Source: Acholeplasmataceae bacterium (GTDB lineage: Bacteria; Bacillota; Negativicutes; Acidaminococcales; Acidaminococcaceae). From it: a DNA stretch of 7,117 bases. Below, in pieces: positions 6,133-7,117 of the stretch; positions within the stretch are counted from its first letter, which is position 1, and the number at the start of each line of letters is the position of its first letter. The DNA is taken from contig JAAYIB010000050.1 of assembly GCA_012744295.1 (NCBI GenBank), positions 1-7,117 on the forward strand, in the 5' to 3' direction. A program made the translations under genes and the position numbers. The notes beneath the pieces were generated by a model. That model did no database searches and had not been told where the DNA came from. It saw only the letters and a list, made by a program, of their open reading frames with translations.

Positions 6133-7116
6133 TTATTTAGTTAAGCGCAGGCCGCATCTGTTAGCCTCAGCGTAAACTCTTTCTTCGTCAATTGTTTTTA
6201 GCGAGCCGTGTTCCATCAGGATTTTGCCGTTTACAATTACTGTATCGGCATCAGCGGAATTTGCCGCATATATGAACAATGAAGTTCTGTCATGTCGAGG
6301 GTTCCAGTAAGGTTTATTCATGTTATAGAGGACGATATCGGCTTTAAAGCCAACTTTAATTTCCCCCACATCTTGGAAGCCCAGAGCCAGAGCACCCTTT
6401 CGTGTCGCCATATCCAAAGCCTGACAGGCAGTTACAACGCAAGGGTCTTTTTTATTGTTTTTATGAAGCATTGCCGCCAGTCTTGCTTCCTCCAGCATAT
6501 CCAAATTATTGTTGCTGGAAGTGCCATCGGTGCCAAGACCTACGATTATTCCCTCTGACAGCATTTCCGGGACGGGCGCGATTCCGCTTGCCAATTTTAG
6601 ATTGCTTTGCGGATTATGGGAAACGCGAACTTTTTTGTTCTTCATGATAACGATGTCGGAAGGCGTTACATGAACGCAGTGTGCTGCGAGAGTTCCAAGT
6701 TCGAAAAGCCCGAGACTGTCCATAAGGGCAATCGGAGTCTTCTTGTATGCCTGCAAGCAGTCTGCTACTTCCTGTTCGGTTTCGCTCAGGTGCATGTGAA
6801 TTTCTGCCCCTAAATTCCCCGCCTCTCTGATAATCTTTTGCAAATAGTCAGGTGAACAGGTATAGGGCGCATGGGGACCGAACATTACGCGAATTCTGCC
6901 GTTGGCTTGTCCGTGCCAGTTCTTGTAAAGGCTGACGCTTTCGGCAAGTTTTTCCTCGGCGTCCGGCGCTTCACCAATCATACCTCTAGCCAGAGATGCA
7001 CGGATTCCTGTTTCGGCAACGGCTTCGGCAACCTTGTCCATGAAAAAGTACATATCTGCAAAAGTTGTGGTACCGGATTTAAGCATTTCCACAATTGCGA
7101 GTTGTGTCCCCCAGTA
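6133..7116 (-). CDS. mtaD: 5-methylthioadenosine/S-adenosylhomocysteine deaminase, N-terminus beyond the window
   Basis: This amidohydrolase deaminates S-adenosylhomocysteine and methylthioadenosine to their inosyl forms, part of recycling the by-products of SAM. The frame stays open to the right edge (first full codon at 7116), giving about 327 visible residues. YWGTQLAI precedes the GTG at 7092 and matches the conserved family segment, so GTG 7092 is internal. The first metal motif (HxH) lies outside. Counting from GTG 7092, the visible active-site elements are GPHAPYTCSP (72-81), HMHLSE with metal ligand H101 and catalytic E104, AAHCVH with H138, SHNPQSNLKLASG (158-170), and GLGTDGTSSNNN with D189. 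The C-terminus is complete, ending at TAA 6133. It is followed 22 bases later by nfnA and is probably the first visible gene of the mtaD-nfnA-nfnB operon. A related deaminase such as guanine deaminase is less likely given these motifs. Confidence 0.93.
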   Translation of the reverse strand, partial: YWGTQLAIVEMLKSGTTTFADMYFFMDKVAEAVAETGIRASLARGMIGEAPDAEEKLAESVSLYKNWHGQANGRIRVMFGPHAPYTCSPDYLQKIIREAGNLGAEIHMHLSETEQEVADCLQAYKKTPIALMDSLGLFELGTLAAHCVHVTPSDIVIMKNKKVRVSHNPQSNLKLASGIAPVPEMLSEGIIVGLGTDGTSSNNNLDMLEEARLAAMLHKNNKKDPCVVTACQALDMATRKGALALGFQDVGEIKVGFKADIVLYNMNKPYWNPRHDRTSLFIYAANSADADTVIVNGKILMEHGSLKTIDEERVYAEANRCGLRLTK

Positions 7117-7117
7117 G

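Noticed and set aside
7090..7092. GTG 7092 as the start of mtaD
   Set aside because: The frame continues to the window edge with the conserved YWGT segment, and the family's first metal motif must lie further upstream.
1..7117. Mobile elements, CRISPR arrays, tRNA or riboswitches
   Set aside because: I found no transposase or integrase, no repeat array, no tRNA-like cloverleaf and no recognisable riboswitch leader; the region looks like conserved core chromosome.

Overview
The window reads as an ordinary, densely coded chromosomal segment of a low-to-mid GC, probably anaerobic Firmicute. A Negativicutes- or Clostridia-like host is my best guess; no rRNA or other marker gene fixes it. Supporting signs are a Gram-positive-type LexA operator (CGAAC-N4-GTTTG), strong GGAGG/AGGAG ribosome sites, a long clostridial-type HflX, and an NfnAB pair, which is typical of fermenters and acetogens. 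I see no mobile element, CRISPR array, tRNA or rRNA.

Left part, + strand: a 5'-truncated hflX (from base 2) is followed after 24 bases by a PLP-dependent methionine gamma-lyase-family gene (Bacillus subtilis ynbB type). This hflX-ynbB order is also known from B. subtilis. The pair ends at a long hairpin (2920-2965) that also serves lexA, which converges from the other side.

Middle, - strand: lexA, with a fully consensus sigma-A promoter (TTGACA-17-TATAAT) whose -35 box overlaps a near-perfect SOS box, so autoregulation is likely. Upstream of this promoter is an AT-rich palindrome and then the terminator of the next operon.

Right part, - strand, transcribed right to left: mtaD (methylthioadenosine/S-adenosylhomocysteine deaminase, N-terminus beyond the window edge), then after 22 bases nfnA (FAD/NAD and [2Fe-2S] subunit, TTG start), then overlapping it nfnB (GltD-like FAD/NADPH subunit with two iron-sulfur cluster motifs). 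Automated annotation would probably call nfnB a glutamate synthase small subunit, but its partner here is NfnA. The likely product is therefore the electron-bifurcating NADH-dependent reduced ferredoxin:NADP+ oxidoreductase.

No radically new system is evident. The points worth a second look are the truncated, possibly JAMM-like N-terminal extension of HflX, the mtaD-nfnAB operon, the cysteine-rich NfnA tail, the lexA control region, and two possible short transcripts in the intergenic gaps. No stretch longer than about 245 bases lacks a gene.
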